From the NCBI GenBank assembly GCA_000697055.1, contig JNDT01002417.1, positions 42,257 through 106,256 on the forward strand: a stretch of DNA of 64,000 bases, in the 5' to 3' direction. Below the pieces are notes generated by a model, which had not been told where the DNA came from, ran no database searches, and worked only from the letters and a program-made list of their open reading frames with translations. Positions 52,535 through 62,782 of this stretch are shown one piece after another. The translations under genes and the position numbers were made by a program. The DNA comes from Saksenaea vasiformis B4078 (lineage: Eukaryota; Mucoromycota; Mucoromycetes; Mucorales; Saksenaeaceae). Positions within the stretch are counted from its first letter, which is position 1, and each line of letters opens with the position of its first letter.

Positions 52535-54043
52535 ATGACAATATCTATAAAGCCTTCTCTCTTGATCGGAAAATGGTTCACTTCCTATTCTGCTGTTTCT
52601 TTTTCTGCTTTTAATTCAATGTTAACAAAGACACAACAATTAGCATGCCTGCTACTGGTACTGGTACACCCATGTCTTGCCGCGATTCAGACGCTTGAAC
52701 AGGTAGCTGCTAATAAGGGCATCATGTTCACGTTCAATGTCCTGAAAACAGTACTACTTGCTTACGTGACGCATGTGGCGACGGTACGACGAGAGCAGAG
52801 CTCACTCATGCTCCCTACACTGTATAAACGGTTATCATCACTTGCTTGGCCATTGTGCGGTGTTCAAGAGGCTTGTGGGTCTATCTATAAGGTCTGGCAT
52901 GGCGATAGACTCCTTGGTCTCAGCGACGTGAGGAAAGACCATATCGGCAAGCTGGAAGAAGGGAAAGGCGAAAAAGGATCTCTCGATAATGTAGCAACGA
53001 CGTCTTCTTTTAACAAGCACCCATTAAAAGACATGTTGGAACGTGTGGGGCCAATCAGAGCGCGAAAGATTCGGAGCTGTATCCTGAATCACAATGTGTT
53101 TTTGGGAACTGACACACCCATCAGGCATGAACATTGGTCGGAATCCAAGTTTCGTAGCAAAAATATGGCATTATGTGGTCCAGGCTCTCGACGTCAATAC
53201 CAACTCCCGATTAGTCCAAGTATGATAGAATATCTGCCAAAAGCGTTGTTACACCAGTTGGAAGAAGCGCACGGGATCGAAGACCGCTGCTATGTAGCCA
53301 AATTGGTCACGCTTGTCCAAGCAGGTTACACCACATACGAAATACTTCATGAGGAGGGCAATCGCTGGTCCAAGCTGATCCTTGGGGTGTTCATGTTCAT
53401 GTCGATTTTGCAAGTCGTTTCTCTCTTCGTTCTTCCCTCACAACTCGTCGCCTTTAGCATCGATGAACCAAGTAACAGTAACGATAACGTCGGTGACAAC
53501 AATAATGATAACAACGATAACAACGACAACGATAGCAGGATTACCAAAGCTGGCGATGAACCTATGTCCATTACGTCTCCTGATATTTGCGTTGCTTGCG
53601 AGAAACAGCACTCTTTGAATGGTTCTCAGGAAGAAAATGCCGATTGTATGCAGCGGATGTGGTCTCTACTGTTGTTACGCAAAGCAGGCGTCGACACAGG
53701 CCTGGCTCGCGAAGCACTTGATCATAGCCTGATGAAGAAATGGAGTACAAGTCTCGGATTTCGTGATCAGCCTCGAGGATGGTGGAAAAGGGGAGTCTAC
53801 GTAGCAAGCATTGCGATACCGCTGTTAGTTGGCATCGTAGCGGGATACGATGATCATTCACCAGCAAAATGGATCGTATTGGCATGGATCTTAGCAAGCT
53901 ATCCTTTCACGTTAATTCTCTTGTACCTTGACTATTCCCGCGACGACCACTGGATCTGCTGTGCCGTAACCGGTTTCATATTTATTTTCCCCGGGATAGC
54001 GCTCATTGTGGCGGCCACTGTACTCGGTTATCTGTATAACTGA
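52535..54043 (+). CDS. Large membrane protein of unknown function, 502 residues, single exon
   Basis: Longest intact frame of the right half. From Met29 (52619) the N-terminus (LACLLLVLVHPCLAAIQ) looks like a signal peptide or first membrane helix, so that Met may be the true start. Further hydrophobic segments: LILGVFMFMSILQVVSLFVL near residue 280, and three C-terminal helices (YVASIAIPLLVGIVAGY; IVLAWILASYPFTLILLYL; AVTGFIFIFPGIALIVAATV). An Asn/Asp repeat (about residues 310-335, from AAC/GAT repeats) and a CxxC pair (ICVACEK) lie between them. No known domain. No introns, unlike most genes here, which may mean a lineage-specific or recently acquired gene. Confidence 0.65.
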   Translation: MTISIKPSLLIGKWFTSYSAVSFSAFNSMLTKTQQLACLLLVLVHPCLAAIQTLEQVAANKGIMFTFNVLKTVLLAYVTHVATVRREQSSLMLPTLYKRLSSLAWPLCGVQEACGSIYKVWHGDRLLGLSDVRKDHIGKLEEGKGEKGSLDNVATTSSFNKHPLKDMLERVGPIRARKIRSCILNHNVFLGTDTPIRHEHWSESKFRSKNMALCGPGSRRQYQLPISPSMIEYLPKALLHQLEEAHGIEDRCYVAKLVTLVQAGYTTYEILHEEGNRWSKLILGVFMFMSILQVVSLFVLPSQLVAFSIDEPSNSNDNVGDNNNDNNDNNDNDSRITKAGDEPMSITSPDICVACEKQHSLNGSQEENADCMQRMWSLLLLRKAGVDTGLAREALDHSLMKKWSTSLGFRDQPRGWWKRGVYVASIAIPLLVGIVAGYDDHSPAKWIVLAWILASYPFTLILLYLDYSRDDHWICCAVTGFIFIFPGIALIVAATVLGYLYN

Positions 54044-56672
54044 ACAAGCAGTTTATCTAGTTAGTTAGACAGCACGTTATCCATCACGAGGAGCATATCA
54101 CTGGTGTGATTGTACTCCAAGTATTCGATACATGTTGAAAATAGATCCATTTAAACCGCAATAGATCAAAAAAAGGCATTTATCTACAGGGGATACATTA
54201 TTCCCATGTTAAGAACATGAATAAATAAGGGTGTACAGCGATTTTCCCGAAGAGTTCGACCGTCAGGACAGTAGACTGAAAGTTGAACTTTACTGATGAA
54301 ATCAATTCAATAGATAATCACGTAAGCGTAGCCCAGGGAAAGAGGTATGAAGAAGTGGAGATACTTGAGTGTTGCAGAGAAGTAAGGATAAAGTTGTTGA
54401 TGGTCGCGATATTTCATGGGATAGAACTATGAAATCTTTCCATAAAGAGGCTAGACCTTTCAGAAGGCTCCTTCCTCTCAATGTACTGGAATCAAAATGA
54501 AAATCCCGGAAAAGCAGCATCATACAAAGTCCGACAATTTTTCTTACCTGATGGTGTAGCATACATTCCTAGAAAAGAAAGTCTGTCTACAGTTGAAGAA
54601 ACCCTGGGAAGTACAAAATGCGTACAATAGAAATATTACTCAGCTTTTTTCACTTCTTTCGTTTTTTCTCTTTCTGACATAGTATGAGTCTCATGTATGA
54701 TGCTACAAAGCAAAAGTGGTAGAAAAATAATACAGTATCGGATATGGGGCAGGTGGAGCTTATTCAAGTGTAGACAGACTTGCTTTCTAGGAGTGTACGC
54801 CTCCCGGATGAGAACGTCTTGCAGGAGCCTACAGCGTCTCAGATGATATGGAAAAGATTGCTAACTGCGTTACCCTAGATCATGCTGGTGCCATCACACA
54901 AAGCCGTCTATAAGAGACAGTTGTTAACACATGGAAAGAGACTTATTCAAACAGTACTTACATCTCCCGGAGGGTCTACGGCGCTTTTGTAAACACCCAC
55001 AACAACATATTGTTGTGGGTGCGCCAGAATGGGTAATTGGTAACAGAATTAGCAGTTCAATACAAATGCTTGCTTCAATGGGATCACTTACGATGTATAG
55101 AAAATGTGGTCAACGGGAAAAAGAAACCGGGAGGCAACCAGAGACCAGATGATCTGGGTAGCCACCACCATAGTTGCCCCGACTATCGTAAGGATATTCA
55201 GTTCCCTGTATTTTGGAGTAAAGTTACTTATCCTTGGTTCTTGGCTAAGACAGCGAATGAATGATAGGAAGCCAATGAAGAGTCTATGATACAATAAGTA
55301 CTTGGCATAGAAAGACCGAAAAGCAAATCATCCAGCCTAAACGGGTTGGCACCGTAAGGAAGCTCTCCCAGCGCTTTCAATACAGAAGTGCACATAAATA
55401 AACAAACGAAGTATAAACGGATTGCATTGATTACCAGAGAATTGCCACCAGACGGAAAAGTCTATCAAGCAAGAAAATGGATAGTACGGCCTAAACTCAA
55501 ACTTATGCCTCGGAATAAGAAAAAAGTATCATTGATATTTCGAAGAATAAAGGAAAAGGATAAGGGTCTCATGTCAAGAACGATGAAAGATCCTCTTCAA
55601 AAGCCGGTTTCCACGTGGATGTTTCTGACGACATAGTTGATCGTGAGAATGAAGACAGGTTACTGAGTTTTGAATAATCATTTGTGTCAGTTAGATATCC
55701 TTATACGTTCGTCTGAAATAAATTTGCGTTGGGAAGCGACAACCTTTTGCGCAGGGAGTAGTTTATTTTGCGTCAATCCAAGGAATAGTTCGCACCTGGA
55801 TGAACCCATTTTTGCATTAAAGTGCTTCAGTGATGGATTCCCAGTATCTCATCGGAAAGCAGTAAACATGTTTCGGGATAAGAACAGTTTTCATCCAAAA
55901 TGATCCGTATTTAAAGGCACGCATGAATTTTTTTTCTTTGGCTCTGTTCATGTATAACATCCCCAGGTAAAGATGTCAATCCATTATATACATAGAGGAT
56001 GATTCATGTTCTCTTTGTCCGCCGTTTAGGCTGCATGACCTCTGTCCCAAACTGTCTTAGCTGTGCTGGTGCCCTTCGCCCTTCACTCAAGTAAGTGAAT
56101 GTTGTCACACACTCAGGATCGCTAATCTTTCAGAATAGACCACCGGATGTTGTATCGCTTCAAGTCCTCTGCACGCCGTCATTCAAATGTGGCCGCTCGA
56201 AGAAGTCATCGTACAATCACAACCGCCCCACCGATATAATTGCAAAATGACCTCACCTTTCGATTTTAGTCTCTCAGAGAATTGATAATGCCCCATCCTA
56301 GCGTACTTCTACGGTATTACTCTCACTTCGTCTAGAGGTTCTACGTATCATGTTCGAAATACGGGAGGGTGGAATTATGACAGTGTCAAATTCTCCAGCA
56401 AAGAAATTTGCTGCTTTTTTGTGGTATTCTTGTTGTAGGCGCTTAACGCGGTAACAAACTTTTGCAATAGCTCTTTCGAATCGTCGAATCTTTTTATCTG
56501 CCTTTCGGTGATTTATCCGTGGTTGTCCGGGATCCTATCATCGAAACAGTTAACCATTTATTCATAGTTGATTGGCTTACATATGCTTTTGCTTTCCCTT
56601 TTCTGCTACTTCCTTGGGGATCGCGCTGTGGAAGGCGTGGAAGTCGGTTTTTTTAGATACTAACGCATCCAA
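54044..56672. other. Gene-poor stretch
   Basis: Short frames at 54302-54562 (-), 54931-55152 (+) and 55388-55636 (+) lack recognisable domains. ACCCACAACAA and TTGTTGTGGGT at 54995-55020 form a short hairpin-capable dyad within one of them. I see no gene I can support. Confidence 0.4.
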
Positions 56673-57513
56673 TCAGTGAAGTAGACGGATGGTGCATTTG
56701 TTAGCATTGGGCGCACCTTCGCCCGCCCCTTTAGTGGGAGAATACCACGTATGAGGCGTCCTCACACCCGGGTTGATCACGACTGTATGTCCGGTGTTGG
56801 CACGGTCCGTTAGAGTAGTTTGCACGTCATGGACCCATCCCAGAGTCCATGTTCGCAATTTTGTATGGTAAGTGACCGTGCGTTCGTGGCTAAATAACAT
56901 GTCGTTAGGCCAGTTGTTCGACGGTTTCCGTTTGTCAAGGTGAAGTGAAGAATCAAGAGGATGAATGAGAAAAAACAAGAGATAAGAGAAGTCAGCGAGA
57001 CTTGGATAAATCTTTATTGAATAAAAAGTGTTCCTCTTTTTAGAACAAAATCATCCATGGACACAGATAGATTGAACTGTATTCCATGATTGCACAGATG
57101 CCCATATATCCATGATATAGCCGGTATCTATATTGGATCTTTCTTAATGCAGTGTTTACAGAGGACAGATCGAGAGCGGATCGTAGAAAACTCGGTGAAA
57201 GGCATTGTATAAAGGAATCCGGGATAAGTGCTAATATGGAAGTAATTGAAAGTCCACAGTCTGTGTTCAAGGTAATTTCGGAGTAGAAATAGGATCTCTT
57301 TATGGTAATGTATCGATCATTGGCTAGCAATGTATCTGACTGTGAATGGAGGATGTTGGAATACAACATGAAGTCCGAAGAGCCCTCGTTGACGGTCGAT
57401 GGGAAGGTTGGTTTCCTTCGTTGAGGGCAATCTTTCATATCCTCGGTACGTAGAAACTGCCGGCAAAACGTTTCCCAAACGGTAGAACTAAAGGCATTAG
57501 AAGGAACGCACAT
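56673..57513 (-). other. Possible unrecognised exons, minus strand
   Basis: Frames at 57040-57513 (157 residues, CVPSNAFSSTVWETFCRQFL) and 56673-56978 are open but without family resemblance. A GAGAAGTCAGCGAGACT word at about 56983-57000 recurs elsewhere in the window. Confidence 0.25.
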
Positions 57514-57573
57514 AGTTTGGGAGATATCTCCATAGCCTTATCATTAACAGATATCAATAGTACGTTGCGTTAC

Positions 57574-57792
57574 CTTTTTCGTCTTGTACTCGAGTGCTCC
57601 ATGAGAACGCCGGATATTGTCATGATTGTGTATAGCACGGCGCATAGCTTCTTGAATGATACTTGATGGTATTCCGTTCCACAAGTCGCGTTCCAGTAGG
57701 GCAAACTTTTTGATCGCATCGATCTTGGAGAGCGTGCTTCTTTCATGTTGGGTCTGGTACAGCTCAACTCTCTTGTCTGAAAATACCTGCTC
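57574..57792 (-). pseudogene. Unrecognised coding exon
   Basis: A 73-codon exon-like frame (EQVFSDKRVELYQTQHERST, AIKKFALLERDLWNGIPSSI, RRAIHNHDNIRRSHGALEYK) is bounded by CGCAG on the acceptor side and AAG|GTAACG on the donor side. It is strongly protein-like and charged. A preceding segment (RPIKDLVGRDEDEMAA) may be a further exon. Family unknown. Confidence 0.4.
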
Positions 57793-57999
57793 CTGCGTAG
57801 TAGCTGGAGCAGTAGAACATCGTCTCCGGTTACTGCTGCCATCTCGTCCTCATCTCGGCCTACAAGATCCTTAATTGGACGAGCTGTGAGGGGTCAAACT
57901 CAGGGTAAAAGGGTTACTGTTTGAACCATGCGATACAGATATTGTAAGTAAGATGATGTATGCCCAGCCAGCTGCACAATTCTCCCCGATTGCTTTTCG

Positions 58000-58230
58000 T
58001 TCGGGTAAATTCTGTGGTATATGTTGACTGTCGTAGTGCCCATCCTGTAGAGTGTGTTCATAACAGGAAACATCGGGGACTATCGTGTTTCCATATACAG
58101 TGGACTTCTCCACTGGAACACCGACTGAACCTTATCATCTATAAACTTAGACTTATCACCGAGTTCGGTACAACAACGTATCACTGTGTCATGACAGTAA
58201 TTGATCCATTCCATAATCCACACCCAATAC
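58000..58230 (-). repeat. Dispersed repeat, copy 2
   Basis: Inverted copy of 46571-46810. It has diverged but is alignable throughout, including GTGATAAGTCTAAG and CACTGTATATGGAA on the minus strand. Confidence 0.8.
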
Positions 58231-58674
58231 CGAGAAGAATGTTGTCGTCCTTGTGAAAATACCGACGACTCTGCCCCCTTGAAGTGCTAGGTGTCGCATT
58301 ACATAGCATGTAAGAATGGTGCATGAGCAGATTTTCGTATATACCAAAGCCTTTGTACACCCTTTGTAACGAACGGGCACTTTCGTCTTTGTGAGGAAGG
58401 TTGTCTTGCTGGAGCAAGTGCCTGACATTTGCCTTGGCACTCTCCTGAGGAAGCCAGCTTCTTGATTCAAACCAAATATTCCCAAGCGATCGATGTGGGA
58501 TTGTCTCAGGCGGATGTCCAGAAGTTTTGTAGATATGAAATTGTTTTCCAAATCGAAAGATGACGAATAAATATGCAATGTCTGAGCGGCCGCCGATGTT
58601 CTAAGAAATATGATTGATTGAAATGATCGTCGCTGTACGATAGCACAAATGCTTCTAAAGAAAACGCACTTATT

Positions 58675-58884
58675 TTATTTAGAAGGGGTCGTTTGAAAGA
58701 GATGACGTGTGATATGCGAACACGCAGCATTCACTAAACTTTCGGACGTTCCGATGAGACACGACCATCCTCCATAGACGAAGACAGTGATGAAGACGAG
58801 GATGGCGATAAGGCACTCCACAGAACTTATAGAGGCAGACTTCCCAAGGCAAATGGTGCAAGGTCGATTCCGTTTCTTATTCAT
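58675..58884 (-). other. Short frame with one membrane helix
   Basis: 69 residues with a hydrophobic core (LIAILVFITVFVYGGWSCLI). It may be an exon or chance; no homology is recognised. Confidence 0.2.
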
Positions 58885-59393
58885 TTCTGTGAAAGGCGTT
58901 GCGGAGAATTTCAGTCTTTTATCTTGTGCCCTCTACAAGCAAGCCATCGAATTTCTCTCCCTTTCAATATCAGTTTTGCAAAGAGTCTGCTCAAAAACAT
59001 TGGGAACTTTGCGCAACCTATAATTCAGCAAGTGGAGCAAAGGCAGAGAGATGTCCAAATGTAGAACAAGCTGCTGAATTGGGAAGAGGTGAATAGGGGC
59101 CAGCATCAGTATGTGATCCACTAAATTCACTTGTATTGTAGCTATGGGAGTTTTACTCGAACTGATCCGTGCGCCGAAGGACCTGGGACAATGCGACATC
59201 GCAAAGCTCGTGCCTGGATAAGACTTGCTACCTCATCATGAACCAAACTGGCCGCACTTTTGCTATGAATCAAGAGATGCATCCTGACCGGGCCCGTACA
59301 GAGAACCGTCCGGTCTTCTATGCCTTCGGTTTAGATGGAATGAGCAAAAATCAAGAAGAGGTGCCTTAGCATCCATGGATCTCAAGGTGAGCA

Positions 59394-59843
59394 ATGGTTT
59401 GTATCGGAAGATCAAGCAACGTAACCGGATTCGCGATAAAAAAACAAGACGTTGATGTATATACGAGGGTCTATGGATATCTACCTTCAAAGATATGCTG
59501 TCACTGTTCGAAGCAAGGCCGAGAGCAGCATGTGAATTCCCTGCAACGACCTCCTGCGATACCAGCACAAGACACAGCCCGATTGGACAATAGTCTTGAA
59601 AAAACAATGAGAGTAGTTCATTGTCAGAGTTGCAATCGATTATTTCACCGCGATGGTAATGCAACAGACGACCTGGAGATGATTGGAGAATACATGTTAC
59701 GGTTCCAGCAACATCCGCGTTACTTTATCCGCCCATCAAGAAGGCAGCGGACAACCAGTGAAGAAGAGGCTGGGTTGACAATCGCTCCTCCAAGACATCA
59801 AACACTGCCTGGAGAAACCGAGACCACGGTTGAACCATCCTAG
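59394..59843 (+). pseudogene. Fanzor/TnpB-like C-terminal relic with altered RuvC site
   Basis: A 149-residue frame aligns in layout with the C-terminus of Fanzor proteins: VYGYLPSKICCHC (first CxxC, at the place of VDEYxTSKxC), a 40-residue loop, then VVHCQSCNRLFHRDGNATDD with the second CxxC and the HRDxNA RuvC-III block, followed by LEMIGEYMLRFQQHPRYFIRP. The glutamate expected before the first zinc knuckle is Gly (VYGY for VDEY). RuvC-I is not found upstream, where the sequence is broken by stops. A degraded, probably inactive member, distinct from the copy at 27.6-31.0 kb. Confidence 0.6.
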
Positions 59844-59984
59844 TCTCTTCAAAGGACATTTCAAACAACGCAAGAAAGGGCAGAATCGTCTACGAGGCCA
59901 CTACGATGATCCACAAGTCTAGAGTCAAAAAGGCAAAAAGGATCCACGAGTAGAGTGGATAGGGCTACTACACCCGGTACTTGG

Positions 59985-60147
59985 TAAGCACCATTGAACG
60001 TCCTGGGTTGTTTTCTTTCATACTCACCAGCCAAATTATCCACGCATCTTGCATGAGCTCGGCGAGGGGCTGGGTATTGCGTTGTTGAAAGTCTAGACAG
60101 GTTCGTGGATGCGTCAATTCAAACACTTGCAATACGGCAGCTGACAT
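59985..60147 (-). pseudogene. Possible N-terminal exon of an unknown gene
   Basis: ATG at 60147 opens MSAAVLQVFELTHPRTCLDF and continues QQRNTQPLAELMQDAWIIWL to a GTGAGT donor at about 60027. The sequence is protein-like, but no convincing second exon follows before the Fanzor-like relic, so the gene may be truncated. Family not recognised. Confidence 0.35.
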
Positions 60148-60237
60148 GATCCATTAGCGTCAAGCTTAGCTTCTCAATTCCGCCAAGCAGATTTGCAAGA
60201 TGCGACTTTATTTTTCGAAAAAACAGTACAAACAAGA

Positions 60238-60601
60238 AGAATAGATAATGCCATTTACGACGATCGTTCCTCCTCTATATCATGCAATGGTATCATGTCA
60301 TACCTTTTCCCCCTTCTCTCCGCTGCTGCTGCTGCTCTCTGTGCACCTTGTGTCAATGCCATCTTAGCCTTTCCGACTGCTGTTGTCAATGGTCCTTCGT
60401 CTGTCTCCTCTTTTCAAGAAGAATTGATAATGCCTTTTATGACGATCGTCCCTCCTCTATATCATGCAATGGGATCATGTCATACTTTTTCCCCCTTCTC
60501 TGTGCAGCTGCTGCTCTCTGTGCACCTTGTATCAATGCCGTTTTAGCTTTTCCAACCGCTGTTGTCAATGGTCCTTCGTCCGTCTCCTCTTCTTCCTCCT
60601 C
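60238..60601 (+). repeat. 182-bp tandem duplication of the SYS1 3' end
   Basis: Segments about 60238-60419 and 60420-60601 are near-identical (for example GATAATGCC at 60244 and 60426; TCTATATCATGCAATGG in both; GTTGTCAATGGTCCTTCGTC in both). The right unit holds the last codons and stop of SYS1; the left unit is an extra copy beyond the stop. Confidence 0.92.
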
Positions 60602-61246
60602 TTCCTCTTGTTCTTTGTCATTTGCAGCATCTGACTGCTTCCGTTTACTCTGTTTCACATGAACCCATTCCTGCTCTTCCTCTGCACTACTCGACGTGGA
60701 TGGCTGTGAAGGATTGACTTGCTTTTTCTTGGTTGCCATAAGGATAGGTTTCATTTCTCGTCGCATAGCAGCCCATTCGCCGCCCAAAGTCATGATTATG
60801 ATGTTGACGATCTGAACTATCCACCATGCGCCAGCCGTTGGGAAATGATTGTTATAGATCCATACGCAAATGAAATGAATGCCATGCAATGTCAACACAA
60901 AATCAAGTACAAGTTTGGCTCGTTGGACGATGAAGACAATCAAGGGAATACTGAGAAATGCATTGAGTAGCAGGACGAACCCCAGTGCCCAGCCAGACAC
61001 CGTGTCTATCCGAATTTCTTGGTCTCCTAGAATGGAATCGAGAGTGAATTCGGTACCACCTAAAGCGAACGCGGCAAGTAAAAGAAGGCTCAGTAATATG
61101 TAATAAAGCGACTGGAAGGCAGCGATCTAATTGCAGAACGTAGATGGTGAATCCGCCGCACTTTATGCTATAGATAGATGACCCTGTACCTGTGCAGTTA
61201 TAAGCACGGGATCCCATACTGAAGTCCTAAAGGACGATGCCGCCAT
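60437..61246 (-). CDS. SYS1: Golgi membrane protein SYS1
   Basis: Four-helix Golgi protein that recruits the Arf-like GTPase Arl3/ARFRP1 to the trans-Golgi. Exon 1 (61246-61190) encodes MAASSFRTSVWDPVLITAQ; the intron at 61127-61189 is followed by IAAFQSLYYILLSLLLLAAF. Conserved parts: FTLDSILGDQEIRIDTVSGW, ALGFVLLLNAFLSIPLIVFI and FICVWIYNNHFPTAGAWWIV, and GGEWAAMRREMKPI. 248 residues in all. The non-conserved acidic C-terminal tail (a Glu-rich run, then AVGKAKTALIQGAQRAAAAQ) lies in a tandem duplication. Confidence 0.93.
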
Positions 61247-62782
61247 GGAGATTGGGTTGAGAAAAAAGTTTTTGGAATTATAAGCGTGCAAGTTGGAGGT
61301 TTTTGGACACGCATGGTCGCTCCCATTGTGTCCAAGGGAAATGAAGTCACGTACATGTGTCATGCGCACTTTGGCTTGTGGATCATGCATAACTGGAAGG
61401 GAAAGTGTCCAACACGTCAATTATATTCTTCTTCAACACACTGAGCTGATACGTCTATAGGATAGCAACCTCCAAAAAAATGAATGCAAACTATTGTATA
61501 TTCTCTTGAAGCATCGCCAATTTTGCGACGCTCTGAGACGCAAATCATTGAGATACAGTTCGACCATCTTGCAAAAAAGGAAAAAGAAAGAATAGATCTC
61601 ATTGGCATTATTGTATAGCGATTAAACTTCATGATGCACCACATGTTGTTGTCAGATTTTTCTCCATAAGGAAGTCGCAACTCATGCTTGTTCTCATAAA
61701 TTTACGCAGGCCCAAAGGCTCCATCTCTCCGCTGAACCCAGCAATGAATTGCTCCCTGTACAAAACTACCAACGTATTGGCAACAAACTGTGTCTTCAAG
61801 TCAAGAGCACATCGAGTACGACCGTCGTTAGTTTACGACACTAGGCGTAACCGCATGTGGCGAACGTCTTAAGGTATCACAGAGAACGGCCTGAATTCGA
61901 AAGGTCAGTTAGTCATTTCACAGTTCAAGCAAAAGTAGATATACGAGTGATCTCTATAGGCCTTTCCACGATCTGTTATACAAATCTAGGTAATTTCGCG
62001 ATAATTGCGCCTTCAGCTTCGTTCAGCTTAACAATTTCAATCCTTACAGTTTGTTCAGGGCTGTGCAAGCAAAGGACATCTTTTTGATCGACTTCAGGTT
62101 TATTCATGCCTAGGAATTACATATCCGTTACCGACTTGATTTTTACATGTACTCAACCAGCTATATGTCTAACCTTCCCGATAGACATACTGGCACCAAT
62201 ATGACCACTGCCGTACTGCGTAGCTGCTCCACTAAATTGGCATGGTCTGCCATCTACAGACTATTTATTCGGTTCCTATCGAAACTATCACTGCGTTTCT
62301 TGGTGGTATCTTCTCTACTCTCTCTGATATGTCTCGTCCCTCTGCTTTCGCTTAACAGCTTCTCATTTTCCGCTTCAGTTTTCATCCGTTTGTCCCTTTT
62401 CCTTTATAACATCACAGTCGCCCTTATTCATATTGTATTTGCATTTCGAAAGTGCGTACTTCATCGTCGCTAAATAGATTTATAGCTTCACCTGTGTTAC
62501 TGAATCATGAGTAGGAAGTCTATTGAGAAAAGCTATGCTATCAATTGAGAAGACGTTTTGAAGAGAACAAGTGTCTGCCGCTGAAGAACACGTGAATCTT
62601 AAACTAACCTCAAATATTCCTTCAATGTATCACAACAGGTCTCCCGCGTGATTGTTATTTGTTTTATATGGTGCGAACAAGCTAAAGACGACAATTTTCA
62701 ACTTGTGTTTCAATTCCAATATTTGAAATCCCGATTCTTTTTATGGTAATAAGTGTATTGCACAATGTTTATTCGTTGACAT
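61247..62782. other. Gene-poor stretch upstream of SYS1
   Basis: Short frames at 61417-61680 (-), 61684-61872 (+) and 62147-62473 (+, hydrophobic and Ser/Leu-rich) have no recognisable family. SYS1's promoter should lie at the left edge. Confidence 0.35.

Noticed and set aside
54995..55020. Palindrome ACCCACAACAA...TTGTTGTGGGT as a possible terminator or origin
   Set aside because: Single short dyad with a 4-base loop, no supporting context in a eukaryotic genome.
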